The notes under the pieces: generated by a model
What the model was told of the DNA's origin: nothing
Database searches by the model: none
What the model saw: only the letters and a program-made list of their open reading frames with translations
Part shown: in pieces, positions 35,901 to 45,340 of the stretch
Position numbering within the stretch: the first letter of the stretch is position 1
Layout: the number at the start of each line of letters is the position of its first letter
Translations under genes and position numbers: made by a program
Assembly (NCBI RefSeq): GCF_000204055.1
Contig: NW_006768813.1
Span: 1,939 to 65,938 of the forward strand
From: Melampsora larici-populina 98AG31
Taxonomy: Eukaryota; Basidiomycota; Pucciniomycetes; Pucciniales; Melampsoraceae
Length of the DNA: 64,000 nt
Direction of reading: 5' to 3'

Positions 35901-36048
35901 CGCGAACCTTCTTGAGTAGTCGCTCGTCCATTAAGTTGGTCTCGCAGGCTGAGTCAAATAGAGCACGAACAGGGATTCCATTACATACAAGGTCAACGAT
36001 GATGGACGGTTCTCTATCACCTGAAGACACACACCTGTCTCCTTTGTC
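32937..36048 (-). pseudogene. pol: Gypsy pol: protease, RT, RNase H, integrase; in three reading frames
   Basis: After the gag stop the same frame continues into a protease region with RALFDSACETNL near 35,950; retroviral-type proteases usually have D-S/T-G, here D-S-A. The frame changes by -1 in a run of six T (35417-35422 on the plus strand shows AAAAAA), after which RT begins with RRSSSQYGSPSLIIPKKDP. YIDD lies at about 35,025 and RNase H shows WLFSDASGHGLGAALF. A second -1 change near 34,355 leads to ETLADFDLDFKYLKGEHN and the integrase: an HHCC finger (H..H, then CDSCQ), then D, D and E in LDFVGPF, MIGDRDKI and GRSERSNK, with 35 residues between the last two. A GPY-type segment (GPYRIKSVLNDG) and HPVFHISKLKQY follow; no chromodomain. 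All domains are present, so breakage is recent, recoded or artefactual. Confidence 0.9.
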
Positions 36049-38103
36049 TTACTCCATGCAGGCTACTAACACTCTGTCCGCCTCCGCGTAACGTTCCAGT
36101 TCTGCTGTGGACAAATCCGGTAATTCAGCAACCGCCGCGAGACGAGTCGGTGGTGTGTTGTTGGAAACTGGACGCCCCGCTGGTCTTTGTGGTGCCGCTC
36201 CAGGTGGTTGTCGGATTTCGTTACGAGGAGGTCGTGGTCCTGCGTTGAACTGATCGGGTGGAGGCACACTGATGAAAGCGCTCGAGGTTTCAGTACAAGA
36301 TGGGTTATTACATTTCTTTTTACAACTCATACACAATCCTAGGTGTTTCATCCATTGCTTATACCTCCATGCGCTTTCAGCCTGTTCTTCTGGAGTTCTA
36401 GTTGATTGTTGAAATCCGTTACCAACTGTAGGCGGCGTAGTTCCACTAGGTTGATGGTTGAGAAATGGGTTCGGATTTACACTACGGTTTCGTGTCTCTC
36501 TGATTTGTCCACCATCTGTCAATACTCGCCAAATCGCCTTTGCTTGTGAAATAAAGGTGATCATGTTGAATTTGTCTCCCATGAGTATTCGGTCTTTGCG
36601 AACGGTACTATCGAAGATGGTCGGTAACCCCCAGCAGATGTACTGAGCCAATTCCTTTTGAGTGATCCGAGAGAAACGGGAGATGGTTCGATGAAGCGCT
36701 TGTGCTCTTTCGATGAAGGCATCAAAGGATTCGGCAGGTTTGATCTGTAGTTTTCGTAGCTGTTGTTCTACATCTGCCACCCAGTCCTCTGGCAAGGTAC
36801 CTAACACTATAAGATCCATCACTTCTGACCAAGATTTACCCTCTAGTTCTGATTTAGATGATTGGTACCAGGCTGAAGCTTGTTGATTGATCAATAAGGA
36901 ACCTAAGAGCTTTAAGCGCTCCTTGTCATTGTGTAAGTCTTTCACATTAAAGTACTGCTCTGTAAGCCATTGCCAGTGAAAGAGTTCCGTTGGCTTCCCG
37001 TACGGTCCTTTGTACTTAGGTACCTCTGCTAGACAAATTTTGCTTGCTGTAATCGTTGTACTCGAGTCGTCACTGTGGCTATCCGAATTGTCGATTGGTT
37101 GTTCTTGAGTTGTCACAATCAGTGCAGAAAGAGGGGCCGGTAGTCCTGGGGAGCGCGGTGACAACATAGGCAGCGTCACTGGAGCCGTTTTGGGAGGAAC
37201 CCAGCGAACCGCCGGTGTCGACTGCGCCCATGGGTAAGTCCATGGCATCTCGTTCGGTGGCATTGCAAGGGTCTGGCCAGACTCCGAGTTGTAAGCTGGA
37301 GGCGTGTAAGTCACTTTCGGGCGAGGACGCGATGAAAAGTTAATCACCGGAGGGCTGGCTGATGTCGACTCGATGTTTTGAGCGACAACAGGTGAAGGCG
37401 AGACCGGTCCGTTGTCCATGTACTGGGCAAACGGGTTGTTGGAGCGCGAGGATTGCAAGCTATGATCCGCAACTGTCGGTTGTACTTCTCGTCGTTCTTG
37501 AGCTAGCTCATGGACTAATGATTCTAACGCGTCTATTCGAACACAACGCCGCTCCAAGATCTCGTTCTGATCTCGGACTTCTTTCAGTTGCCTGGCTAGG
37601 AATTCGATTTGATCTTCTTCCGGGATGTTCGACATCGCCATCTTGCCTTTACCGCCAGAGGTTGAAGTTTCTGCCATAAAACGACTTGCCGGTGCCTGTG
37701 GTGTGAAAACGAAAGCTCCCGGCGGTCTCGGCGTGGCTTGTTCTCCACGTATCTTACGAGGTGTCGCTTGCTCTTCTAGCAACCGTTTAAAGAAAAATTG
37801 AACAATTTCTTTATCGCTCGAAGTGGACAGTTCGCCGTGGGGAGTCGGTGAATGGCTCCCAAAGATGACAGGTTTGGATTGTTCGCTTTTTGGTTGTTTA
37901 TGTTCGAGTGGTTGAGTTGCTGACAGCTCTCGGTATTCTGAAGCAGGAGTTTCCGGGACTTCCGGTCGCCAATTATAGCAAGGCGGAGTCGGTGGTGGTG
38001 GACTAGAAAGCGGCGATATAAGATTCTGAACAGCTCGTGATCGACGAAGCAGTGCGTCGGGATTATCAGTATAGTTTGAAGGCAGATTTCGTCGATCGGA
38101 CAT
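36049..38103 (-). CDS. gag: Gypsy gag, 684 aa
   Basis: ATG at 38103 lies about 150 bases inside the 5' LTR. The N-terminal half is Pro/Ser-rich and disordered, with a coiled-coil segment around FLARQLKEVRDQNEILERR. The Retrotrans_gag domain lies at roughly residues 350-490, including FHWQWLTEQYFNVKDLHNDK and LAQYICWGLPTIF. Near the C-terminus CMSCKKKCNNPSC stands where a CCHC zinc knuckle is expected but does not fit the usual spacing. The frame ends with a single TAA at 36049-36051, and pol follows in the same frame, so readthrough would give a gag-protease fusion. Confidence 0.93.
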   Translation of the reverse strand: MSDRRNLPSNYTDNPDALLRRSRAVQNLISPLSSPPPPTPPCYNWRPEVPETPASEYRELSATQPLEHKQPKSEQSKPVIFGSHSPTPHGELSTSSDKEIVQFFFKRLLEEQATPRKIRGEQATPRPPGAFVFTPQAPASRFMAETSTSGGKGKMAMSNIPEEDQIEFLARQLKEVRDQNEILERRCVRIDALESLVHELAQERREVQPTVADHSLQSSRSNNPFAQYMDNGPVSPSPVVAQNIESTSASPPVINFSSRPRPKVTYTPPAYNSESGQTLAMPPNEMPWTYPWAQSTPAVRWVPPKTAPVTLPMLSPRSPGLPAPLSALIVTTQEQPIDNSDSHSDDSSTTITASKICLAEVPKYKGPYGKPTELFHWQWLTEQYFNVKDLHNDKERLKLLGSLLINQQASAWYQSSKSELEGKSWSEVMDLIVLGTLPEDWVADVEQQLRKLQIKPAESFDAFIERAQALHRTISRFSRITQKELAQYICWGLPTIFDSTVRKDRILMGDKFNMITFISQAKAIWRVLTDGGQIRETRNRSVNPNPFLNHQPSGTTPPTVGNGFQQSTRTPEEQAESAWRYKQWMKHLGLCMSCKKKCNNPSCTETSSAFISVPPPDQFNAGPRPPRNEIRQPPGAAPQRPAGRPVSNNTPPTRLAAVAELPDLSTAELERYAEADRVLVACME

Positions 38104-38253
38104 CCGAAACAGAAGAACAGGCAGCTCGTGGGACAGAAACAGGCGATATAACAGCAGAAATACTAAGACTCAGTCGGAGTGGTAGTGCAGCAGGAATTCA
38201 GAGATTAATAAGGTTTGATGATTAAATTAAAAAAAAGTTATAGGTGAAAAAAG

Positions 38254-38570
38254 TGTAAGGTTCAAGAGAGTGAACCTTCACTGGGTTCGTAGGGACAGCT
38301 TGACAGCGAGGAGTCACCTATAAAACTTCTCTATATAAATTCCAAACTGACTCCGAGTAGGAGAGTCTCCTCAACATCAGCATCCACACCATAACACACA
38401 CATAAGAGAGAAACAACAAGAGAACTAGAATGATATCTTACCTGACTCCGAGTAGGAGAGTCTCCTAAGGAGAAGAGCCTCTCTGGAGTCAGGGCGAATA
38501 AGATGACTACACTACTATCTAAACCCATACACCTCTGTACACATGTATCCTGTAAGGGCATACCCTTACA
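38254..38570 (-). repeat. 5' LTR of the Gypsy element
   Basis: Transcription should begin in this LTR and run leftward. Same sequence as 32184-32500; GTTAA follows at 38571-38575. Confidence 0.95.
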
Positions 38571-38575
38571 GTTAA

Positions 38576-39034
38576 GCGGTCATGAGACTTGTCTTTTACC
38601 TTTGAAGATGGTTTTGAAATCAAGTGGGATTGTGAACAAGTTGAACGTTAAGAGAGTCTGTTCCGAAACTATCCATTTTGTTTGATTAACCTCAACTTCA
38701 ATCAAACTGTCTTGATCCATCAGTTGGTTCACTGTTCTACAATACTTTCATTAAAATTTCCAGCGATTATCAGTCATCATGGTTAAAGTGATTGAACAAT
38801 AATGAGATTGATGTCGACTTGATTTTTTGGGGGATTACTCAGTGTGATTCCACCTGACTACGCTGATTGAAGAAAGTATCAGTGTTGCTTCTTGCTCACC
38901 GAGCACCCAATCATGGTGGACCATACAGGTATTATGTATAACTGTTTTTGATGAGATGTGGTGACATTGGACAACGTTCCACATAAGTAAATGTCTGGAT
39001 TGGACGTTCTTGCTGGGATGACGGTTGCAAGTAT
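38576..39034. other. Interior of element X, non-coding
   Basis: About 460 bp between the Gypsy and Harbinger insertions, with no gene. Confidence 0.55.
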
Positions 39035-39120
39035 TAGGGCGGTTCAAGTAGACGTTTTACGACCTTTTTTTAAATTTTATGATCCGTCCGGGTACCTTAA
39101 AATTTAACTTTATTTATAAG

Positions 39121-39152
39121 ACAGTGATCCACCTTAAGAGGTGGATCACTGT
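39121..39152. repeat. Perfect palindrome, 14-bp arms, 4-base loop
   Basis: ACAGTGATCCACCT and AGGTGGATCACTGT face each other 84 bp inside the Harbinger left end. Confidence 0.93.
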
Positions 39153-39822
39153 TTTGCGGTCACTTAGTTTGTCATAAAATTTTTACAACTTGTCCCTAAA
39201 ACAAAAAAAAATGCCATGGAAGATTCATCAAAACAAATTTGCTCCCATCCTTTCTTTTTTCTTCAAATGTACCTGGTTATACCAGATATGATCAAAAAAA
39301 AAATCGTTTTTTTTCTTGATCTCTTTCATTAACAAGCTTTTGGAGCCAGAAATTTGGTAAACGGTCCAAACGTGGTGGTTTGGCCCCCGGGCCATCCGGT
39401 CTTCATCGGGATCATCCCTGCTCGCTTGTGGCCTTGCTATCACCTCACCCCTCACACGTCAGCCCTGGAATCACAAAAATGCTTCACGACATCAGCTTCG
39501 AAGTCTCGCTTCAAGGCCATGGTTTCAGCCCCTTTCAGCTTGATCAAACGCTGAAATTTACCTGATCATATCAAGAACGCGCATGGAAACAGGGGATATC
39601 ATATCCGCACAGACAGGTCACGTCTGTCACGAACACACGTTGAAGCAGTGAGTCAGATTTGGCATACTTATTCCTCAGAAAAAGCGATCCTAAAGCCCAT
39701 CTTTTGTTCCATTTTATCTTTTATCTTTGATCTTAAACTCTCAATATCCTGTCTTTTGATTTCGTCATTTCTTGTTTCTGCTTATAATCATTCATATACT
39801 CCATCTCAGCGGTTCTTTGGTA

Positions 39823-41676
39823 ATGGCGCCTCCAACCCAACCAAGTGGCAAGGTTCAATCTCAACAAACCGGCAAGGTGTGTGATGTGCTGCTTATCTAT
39901 GGTTGTATCGCCCAACTGACTTTTTGTACATGTTTACAGGTTCCCCGTAGGGCTCGTCGAACGAGAGCTCAGATTGATGAGGACCTCAAAGCTTCAGGCT
40001 TGCCCGTTGGTTCAAGACCAACCGCAGCGGCAGTGAGGCAATCACGCCTGGAAGCTCAGCGTGCACGATCTGCTTCGATAGCCACAACTGCGAAAGCCAC
40101 CCGTGATAGTCCGACTCTGGATCTTGTCGACTATCAAACTATAATTTCTTACCTGTCCAAACCTAACATTCGTAATTCACTTTTTGGCGGTGGCAGCCAG
40201 ACACGAGTATCGGGCCAGCCTATGAACCCTCGATCCCTGCTTAATCCCCTTGCAATCAAGCTTAACAACAACTACAACATACGTCATGATACTACCACAA
40301 TGCGGTTAAATGGGCGAATCTTATATCAGCGACTCAAACAATACAAATCAAAGTATGCCTCTGCCAAAGCTTTCAGTTTGAAGACCGGAAGCGGACTCTC
40401 CGCCAAGAACGTCGCCGATGGGATCAAGACCATGGACGACTTATTGGAGTCTATGTGTCCTTTATACTCTGATATGGATGCCTTATTTCGTGACAAAGGC
40501 AACATCACCCCATTTGGAATTCTGGACAGCGGGGTTGGACCACCATCCTCCGATGATGACGGCAGAGAAGGTGAACGTGGCGATGACAATACCAATAGCG
40601 ATACCACAGATGGGCATGACCATTCTGTGGTATCACGCCCTCACCACCCGATTGTGGAAGCTGCTGGTGAGTGTGCTAATGTGTCGTTGGCCCCTAACCG
40701 AACTGGTTATCACTGACGCATCATGGAACTTCTCTTGCTTTGCCTAGATCCAGGACCACAATCGCCCGAACCGAGTCGAGGTCAAACTGCATCAAATGTC
40801 CTCACCCAACACTACCGTAACTTTCTGGATGACGACTTGATATCGCCTCCGCCAACACCCAAAGACCCCGCCGATAACATTCCAGAAGTACTTCCGTCTG
40901 CCAACCCTGCGAATGGCAGTCTAGCCCCAATTGCTGCTGATGACCTAGGAATTTCTCCCCTTTTGGACGATCACCACCTGGCAGCAACCACTAGGGTTTC
41001 TAAGACTCTCAAACGCAAGCCAGCCAAGGGATTAGCCGGGCTGACACCAGAAGAACTGGCTTTGGACGCCAGTTTGGATGACGATGCCCTTCCCACAACC
41101 GCGGCGACTGCACGGGATATCGGTGACTCCTCTCGACCGACCCAACGCAAGGCGGCCAAACGCGTCTCAGCTGTCAAACGTGTAGCAGGTTTGACACCTG
41201 AAGAAATGGCATTGGACGATAGTTCTGAGGACGACACAGTTTGTAAGCCCTCGGGTTCCGCTAGCCAACTACGTGGCTCATCTCGAACAACTCTATCGCG
41301 CCGTTCTTTGAACCCGCTTCCCTCGATCGATCCGTCAACGGTACATAGCAAGGAGCATAAACACGCCCTCGCCCACGCATTGCAACAAGGTAATGAGGCA
41401 AAGATACAAATGCTCGCAGAGTCAAACAAGTGGAGGCAGGAATTTGAGGCTGAACGAATGCGTGTGGAATCAGAGTCTCGCATCTCCTCTTTGAAGTGGG
41501 ACAAAGAACGATATTTTCTCGACCGCGAGGAACAGCGCGAAGCTCGTGCTCGGCAATTGGCTCAAGACTCTCAAAAGGAACGCCAGGCGTTTTGTCAACG
41601 CCTTGTCATGGAGGGCAAGAGCCCTCAGGAGCTTGAAGCATTCCTTCGCCTGATATATCCTGAAGAACACTTATAG
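39823..41676 (+). CDS. Harbinger accessory protein with Myb/SANT-like domain, 569 aa
   Basis: Exons 39823-39876, 39940-40666 and 40748-41676 join in frame. Basic residues follow the start (PRRARRTRAQIDEDL). A Myb/SANT-like domain (Myb_DNA-bind_3 type) lies at about residues 100-230: it opens with LVDYQTIISYLSKPNIRNSLF and continues TTMRLNGRILYQRLKQYK, KAFSLKTGSGLSAKNV and CPLYSDMDALFRDKGN. Next come two copies of a GLTPEE-LALDAS/MALDDS motif. The last 110 residues are a long charged coiled coil (KWRQEFEAERMRVESESRIS), probably for dimerisation. In PIF/Harbinger elements such a protein helps the transposase reach DNA and the nucleus. No break is seen. Confidence 0.82.
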
Positions 41677-41810
41677 TAAGCAGCTCAAGTTCGTTTTGTT
41701 CTCCTGGAGTGTGTAACTGACCATGTTTATACCTTCTCTCGCAAGTAGGCCATTCTCGCACGTAGGCCATTTGTGACTCTGTATTTTTTTTGCCATCTCT
41801 GGCGCACAGC

Positions 41811-41925
41811 AGTTTTTGTTATGGGCCGTATCGTTTGTATTTCACAGTTTTTCAGAGTTCCGTTTAGTAGTTTTTGTTATGGGCCGTATCGTTTCTTTTC
41901 AGTTTTTCAGTTTTCCGGTTAGTTT
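41811..41925. repeat. Tandem duplication, 58-bp period
   Basis: AGTTTTTGTTATGGGCCGTA at 41811 recurs at 41869, between the two Harbinger genes. Confidence 0.85.
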
Positions 41926-42346
41926 CTCCCCGTATTATTTGTAAACTCTCTGTCGAAGAATCTGTCACTTTGTTCTCAAGCGTTGTGCAATTTCTGAATG
42001 GCCCTTTTGCATCAGCAATGAAATCGGAAAATATCTTATGCACTGCGCCGATCAAATTTTATCAGGGAGTCTGCACCCCAGTAAGAGCGCCAGACCTCGA
42101 CAGTCCTGTTGAGAAAGACAATTCTTCGTTACCGAATTGATTCAGGTGTCTTGATCTAGTAGGTTTCCCTTGTCTCAAACAAAGACAATTCATTGAAGAA
42201 TTTATTCAGGTGTGGGTTCAGAATTTCTTAACTCTGGCGGTTGCGTGAGAAGGGTGCCATTTGAATCGGTCGGATATATTTCAAATGGGAAACAACATAA
42301 GAAAACACAAAAACTACCAAGCAAACAAAGTGAGGCCAAGAGGAAC

Positions 42347-42471
42347 AAAATGAATCAAACTCGAAAGAAACAAAGACAAATAAAGATAGAGTCACTTGAG
42401 AGAGAATTAAAATGAATCAAACTCGAAAGAAACAAAGACAAATAAAGATAGAGTCACTTGAGAGAGAATTA
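42347..42471. repeat. Tandem duplication, 62-bp period
   Basis: AATGAATCAAACTCGAAAG followed by GATAGAGTCACTTGAGAG occurs twice in a row, just past the transposase stop. Confidence 0.9.
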
Positions 42472-42501
42472 CAAGAACAAAACAAAAACAAACAGAATCG
42501 C

Positions 42502-43896
42502 TCATGAGACAATTGGGAGGCCACCGCTTTGCCAATTGTACGTAACGGCGTGGTCTCTCACTGTCTCTCTTTTCACCCTTCCTCGTTCAATGCCCATAGG
42601 ATCTGCAGCTACCCCAGGACGCAACCTTCCGGCTTCGCCTGGTTCCCTTAACACAAGGTTGTCCTCTTCTTCTTCCCACGTGTTCCCGAGATCCGCGAGC
42701 ATATTATGTAGGATGATACAACAGCGGATCCACCTGAGGATGTGATTCATGTCACTCCGGCTGTTCAAAGACAATCTTAATCCTTGAAGTGACGCCCAAC
42801 GTGACTTGAGGATACCGATGCAGTGCTCATTTCGCACTCTAGCCTTGGCCACACACCAATTGAACTCTTTATTTCTATCCACCTCCGCCGCCTGGCCCTT
42901 GTAAGATGGTACGACTGTTTCTGATGGTATGTAAGCAGAATCGGCAATGATGTATTCACCTATAATGATACGTAATTTTAGTCAGTCATTTGCCAAATGA
43001 AAGAACCAAATACAATTCAACATACCGTCATCAAAGTACTTTTCTGGTTCATTGGCAATCTCATTTTTTGAATAAACTGTGCTGTCACAGCATGACCCAG
43101 GCCAACCGGCGTAGGCGTATGTGATTCGGCGGTCGCAGTCACATACGACCTGGACGTTGACTGAGTATCGATGTTTCCTGTCGAAAAAGACTTCCCCGTC
43201 GCGACCAGGCCTTTGAAAAAGAGGGATTGTTGTCCCGTTGACAAATCCCACACAACCTGGGAAACCGTCCCTTTCGAGGACCTTCGAGATAGCCTTGCGC
43301 CGATGTGAATTTGGCCACGTGAGATAGTTTTCGCCTACATCCAGAATGGCTGTTATAACTCAACGGGTACAATTAATCACCGAGCCTCTCCCTATCTTAT
43401 AGTTACGGGCAAATCGGCCCACGGAAGCACCGTTGCCGTTGCTTCCAAGTCGCTCTAGGGTAATGGCCAGCTGTTTCTCGACTGGTGGTTGAGGATTGTT
43501 GCTTGACGAGACGAAAACGGGGTGTGAGATGATCATATCGAGCAGTGCTTGAAAACCCTCTGGGGTAGTACACATCGCCTGGCGAAAATCCGTGCGTCGG
43601 CTTCGTAGCATGTCGCGTAAGTCAAATGGCGTGGGCAGGGGAGCGGATATCCTATCATTGAGGTAGCGTCTGGAGGTGACATGGCCAAGCCACTCGCCCC
43701 ATTGCCCTTCTTGATCAAATAGCTCATCATATAAGTTTGCCATCAGTGGATCTTCGCTGAACAGAAGTTCACCTTCTGTTGGGTTTTTGGGGTCGGGAGC
43801 TTGGCCAGGCATTCTTAGGTCGGATTCCATGTGGGCCGCGACAGACAAGTTGGCCAGGTCACGTAACACAGAGCTTCTCTCGGAAACGCGAGGCAT
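42502..43896 (-). pseudogene. PIF/Harbinger transposase (DDE_4), nonsense codon and altered catalytic residue
   Basis: Exons 43896-43026 and 42959-42502 join in frame to 443 codons. ATG 43896 (MPRVSERSSVLRDLANL) was taken; the open frame extends further upstream without a better start. A helix-turn-helix-like region with FARNYKIGRGSVINCTR is followed at once by a TGA (43360-43362), then the frame resumes as VITAILDVGENYLTWP. The catalytic domain follows. GFVNGTTIPLFQRPG has Asn where Harbinger transposases have the first Asp (usually DGTHI). GWPGSCCDSTVYS keeps the second Asp, GEYIIADSAYIPSE follows, and RNEHCIGILKSRWASLQGLR keeps the Glu. With both a stop and the D-to-N change this copy is probably inactive. 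Confidence 0.86.
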
Positions 43897-44347
43897 CGTG
43901 GGCAACTGAGGGGAGGTCGATGATCTTCGAAAGGCAGTTTTGAAGAATGAGGATCTTGGAAAATATTTTGGATATTGATTGGGAAATGGATTGAACGCTG
44001 ATGCTTCCCAAATTCCAAGGAAATCAATTGATAGCACAAACACCCAAAAAAAATACAAGGAACCAAATGAAAAAAACATATTTGAACGAGGAAACGAAGA
44101 TGTCGGTGCCACCCCAAAAAAAAAGAACCCGTTTCGGAACAAATGTACCTGATTTTACATAGCTTTAAAAACAAATTATACAGCGTTTGTGATAGCGCGG
44201 ACAAGGATTTTAAGTTGCGGACGACCTCATAAGACTGTTCGGGACTTGGCGTGACACCTGATCGCTCGTTCCTACTTGAACCGCCCTATTTGATTTGCAC
44301 ATGAAAAGTTGTGTAGTACTATGAAAACTGACGGGCAGACATTGACT

Positions 44348-44855
44348 AAGTGGATGGCTTCAGCAGGCCAATGGCTCTTGTCACGCCCGCGTGTGAAATT
44401 TGGTTGGCTTCAGGTCGGGGCCAGCCCGTGGCTCACGTCACGGTGGCGCCAATACCGCAACCGCTCCGCTCGAATGAGCGCGAGCGGAGCGTGAGCGGAG
44501 CGGTTTTGGCATCCGCTCAAACCTCCGCTACCCAGAGCGGAGGCTGCGCACCGCGCTCCGAGGAGAGGAAAGTCCTGAGCGAAGCATATCGCTCCGCTCA
44601 GAGCCAGGGCTCGAGTCTCTTTTTTATGGTTTTTTTAGACTTTTCAGGTCTTTTGTAGTGATGAGCGCCGCACACTGGTGTTGCACTACGCACACCAAAG
44701 TAAGAAAAAAAATAAAAAAGAGCGATATTGTGCATAGTGAGATTGAGCGCAGCACTGCGCTCCGCTCCCAAAATAGGTCGAAAACCTGAGCGGAGCGTAG
44801 CGGTTGCGGTGTTGGTGGCGCGAGCCAGGCTCACGTCAGCGATTTTCCCGCAGTG
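44348..44855 (-). repeat. Right terminal inverted repeat of element X, split by a MITE
   Basis: Inverted copy of 17897-18045 interrupted at 44449-44813. GTA follows at 44856-44858. Confidence 0.85.
44449..44813. mobile_element. MITE, 365 bp, in the right end of element X
   Basis: The ends read CCAATACCGCAACCGCTC and, inverted, AACACCGCAACCGCTACG. GGTGGCG is duplicated (44442-44448 and 44814-44820), and the left end of X shows the same place uninterrupted with one copy. The interior is full of GAGCGGA/TCCGCTC motifs and has no coding sequence. A 7- or 8-bp duplication points to a hAT-type origin. Confidence 0.85.
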
Positions 44856-44858
44856 GTA

Positions 44859-45340
44859 GCAGTATATGCATATGGCTTAGAGAAACATTGAGGCATGCAC
44901 CTGGGTTCAAACCCCAGATTCAGTGCATGTTTCCATCAGCAGGAAATCTGGAGCCTAGCTTGTCTAAGACCACACTGATGTTGTTCTGGGTATCATCGAT
45001 AGCCTTTATACAACTTGAAGTATGCCCCAATTCATTTTTGTCCTTTTTATCTTCAACTTACGTATTGTTCTCTCAAAAACACACATTTCAACTGAAATGC
45101 TTTTGAAGCACATTGTTTTATTGTGTTTTCAAAACCCACATGCTCTCTCAAATCAGATGCTCTGCAGTTACTTTTCTTTTGTATCTCTCTGTGAGAAAAG
45201 TATTCACTAATTTTGATTCTTTTGTACTACAAATTCTGATTCAGCTTGAGTTTTTGACAAACAAAATGAAACAACTTTATCGCACACAAACTTTTTTACA
45301 TAAACTAAGATAACCTGGGCAACAACTTTTTGAAATACCT
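44859..45340. other. Element A sequence between X and the transposase gene
   Basis: T-rich, with no gene. It probably includes the 3' untranslated region of the transposase. Confidence 0.5.

Larger units (their letters stand above)
32184..38570 (-). mobile_element. Ty3/Gypsy LTR retrotransposon, 6,387 bp
   Basis: Two 317-bp LTRs (32184-32500 and 38254-38570), identical on reading, start TGTAAG and end CTTACA. GTTAA flanks the element on both sides (32179-32183 and 38571-38575). Reading leftward the order is gag, protease, reverse transcriptase, RNase H, integrase: the Gypsy order. A polypurine tract lies next to the 3' LTR. No match to a usual tRNA primer site was found next to the 5' LTR. 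Identical LTRs mean a very recent insertion, yet the pol frame is broken twice (see pol). Confidence 0.97.
39037..44286. mobile_element. PIF/Harbinger transposon, 5,250 bp, two convergent genes
   Basis: GGGCGGTTCAAGTAG at 39037-39051 is perfectly inverted at 44272-44286. TTA precedes and TAT follows, so TA is shared and a 3-bp TWA duplication with one change is likely. Inside are a Myb/SANT-like gene (39823-41676, plus) and a DDE_4 (HARBI1-type) transposase (42502-43896, minus), the two-gene set of PIF/Harbinger elements. Confidence 0.86.
17897..44855. mobile_element. Element X: non-autonomous CACTG-ended element split by four later insertions
   Basis: CACTGCGGGAAAATC at 17897 and its inverse ending at 44855 begin an inverted repeat of about 149 bp that is almost identical apart from a 5-bp indel, a few substitutions and one inserted MITE. 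GTA flanks both ends (17894-17896 and 44856-44858). CACTR ends with a 3-bp duplication suggest the CACTA/CMC group, which is inference. Subtracting the IS3EU-like, Gypsy, Harbinger and MITE insertions with their duplications leaves about 1.84 kb, with no coding sequence: 17897-18061, 31162-32183, 38576-39036 and 44287-44855 less the MITE. Confidence 0.72.
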
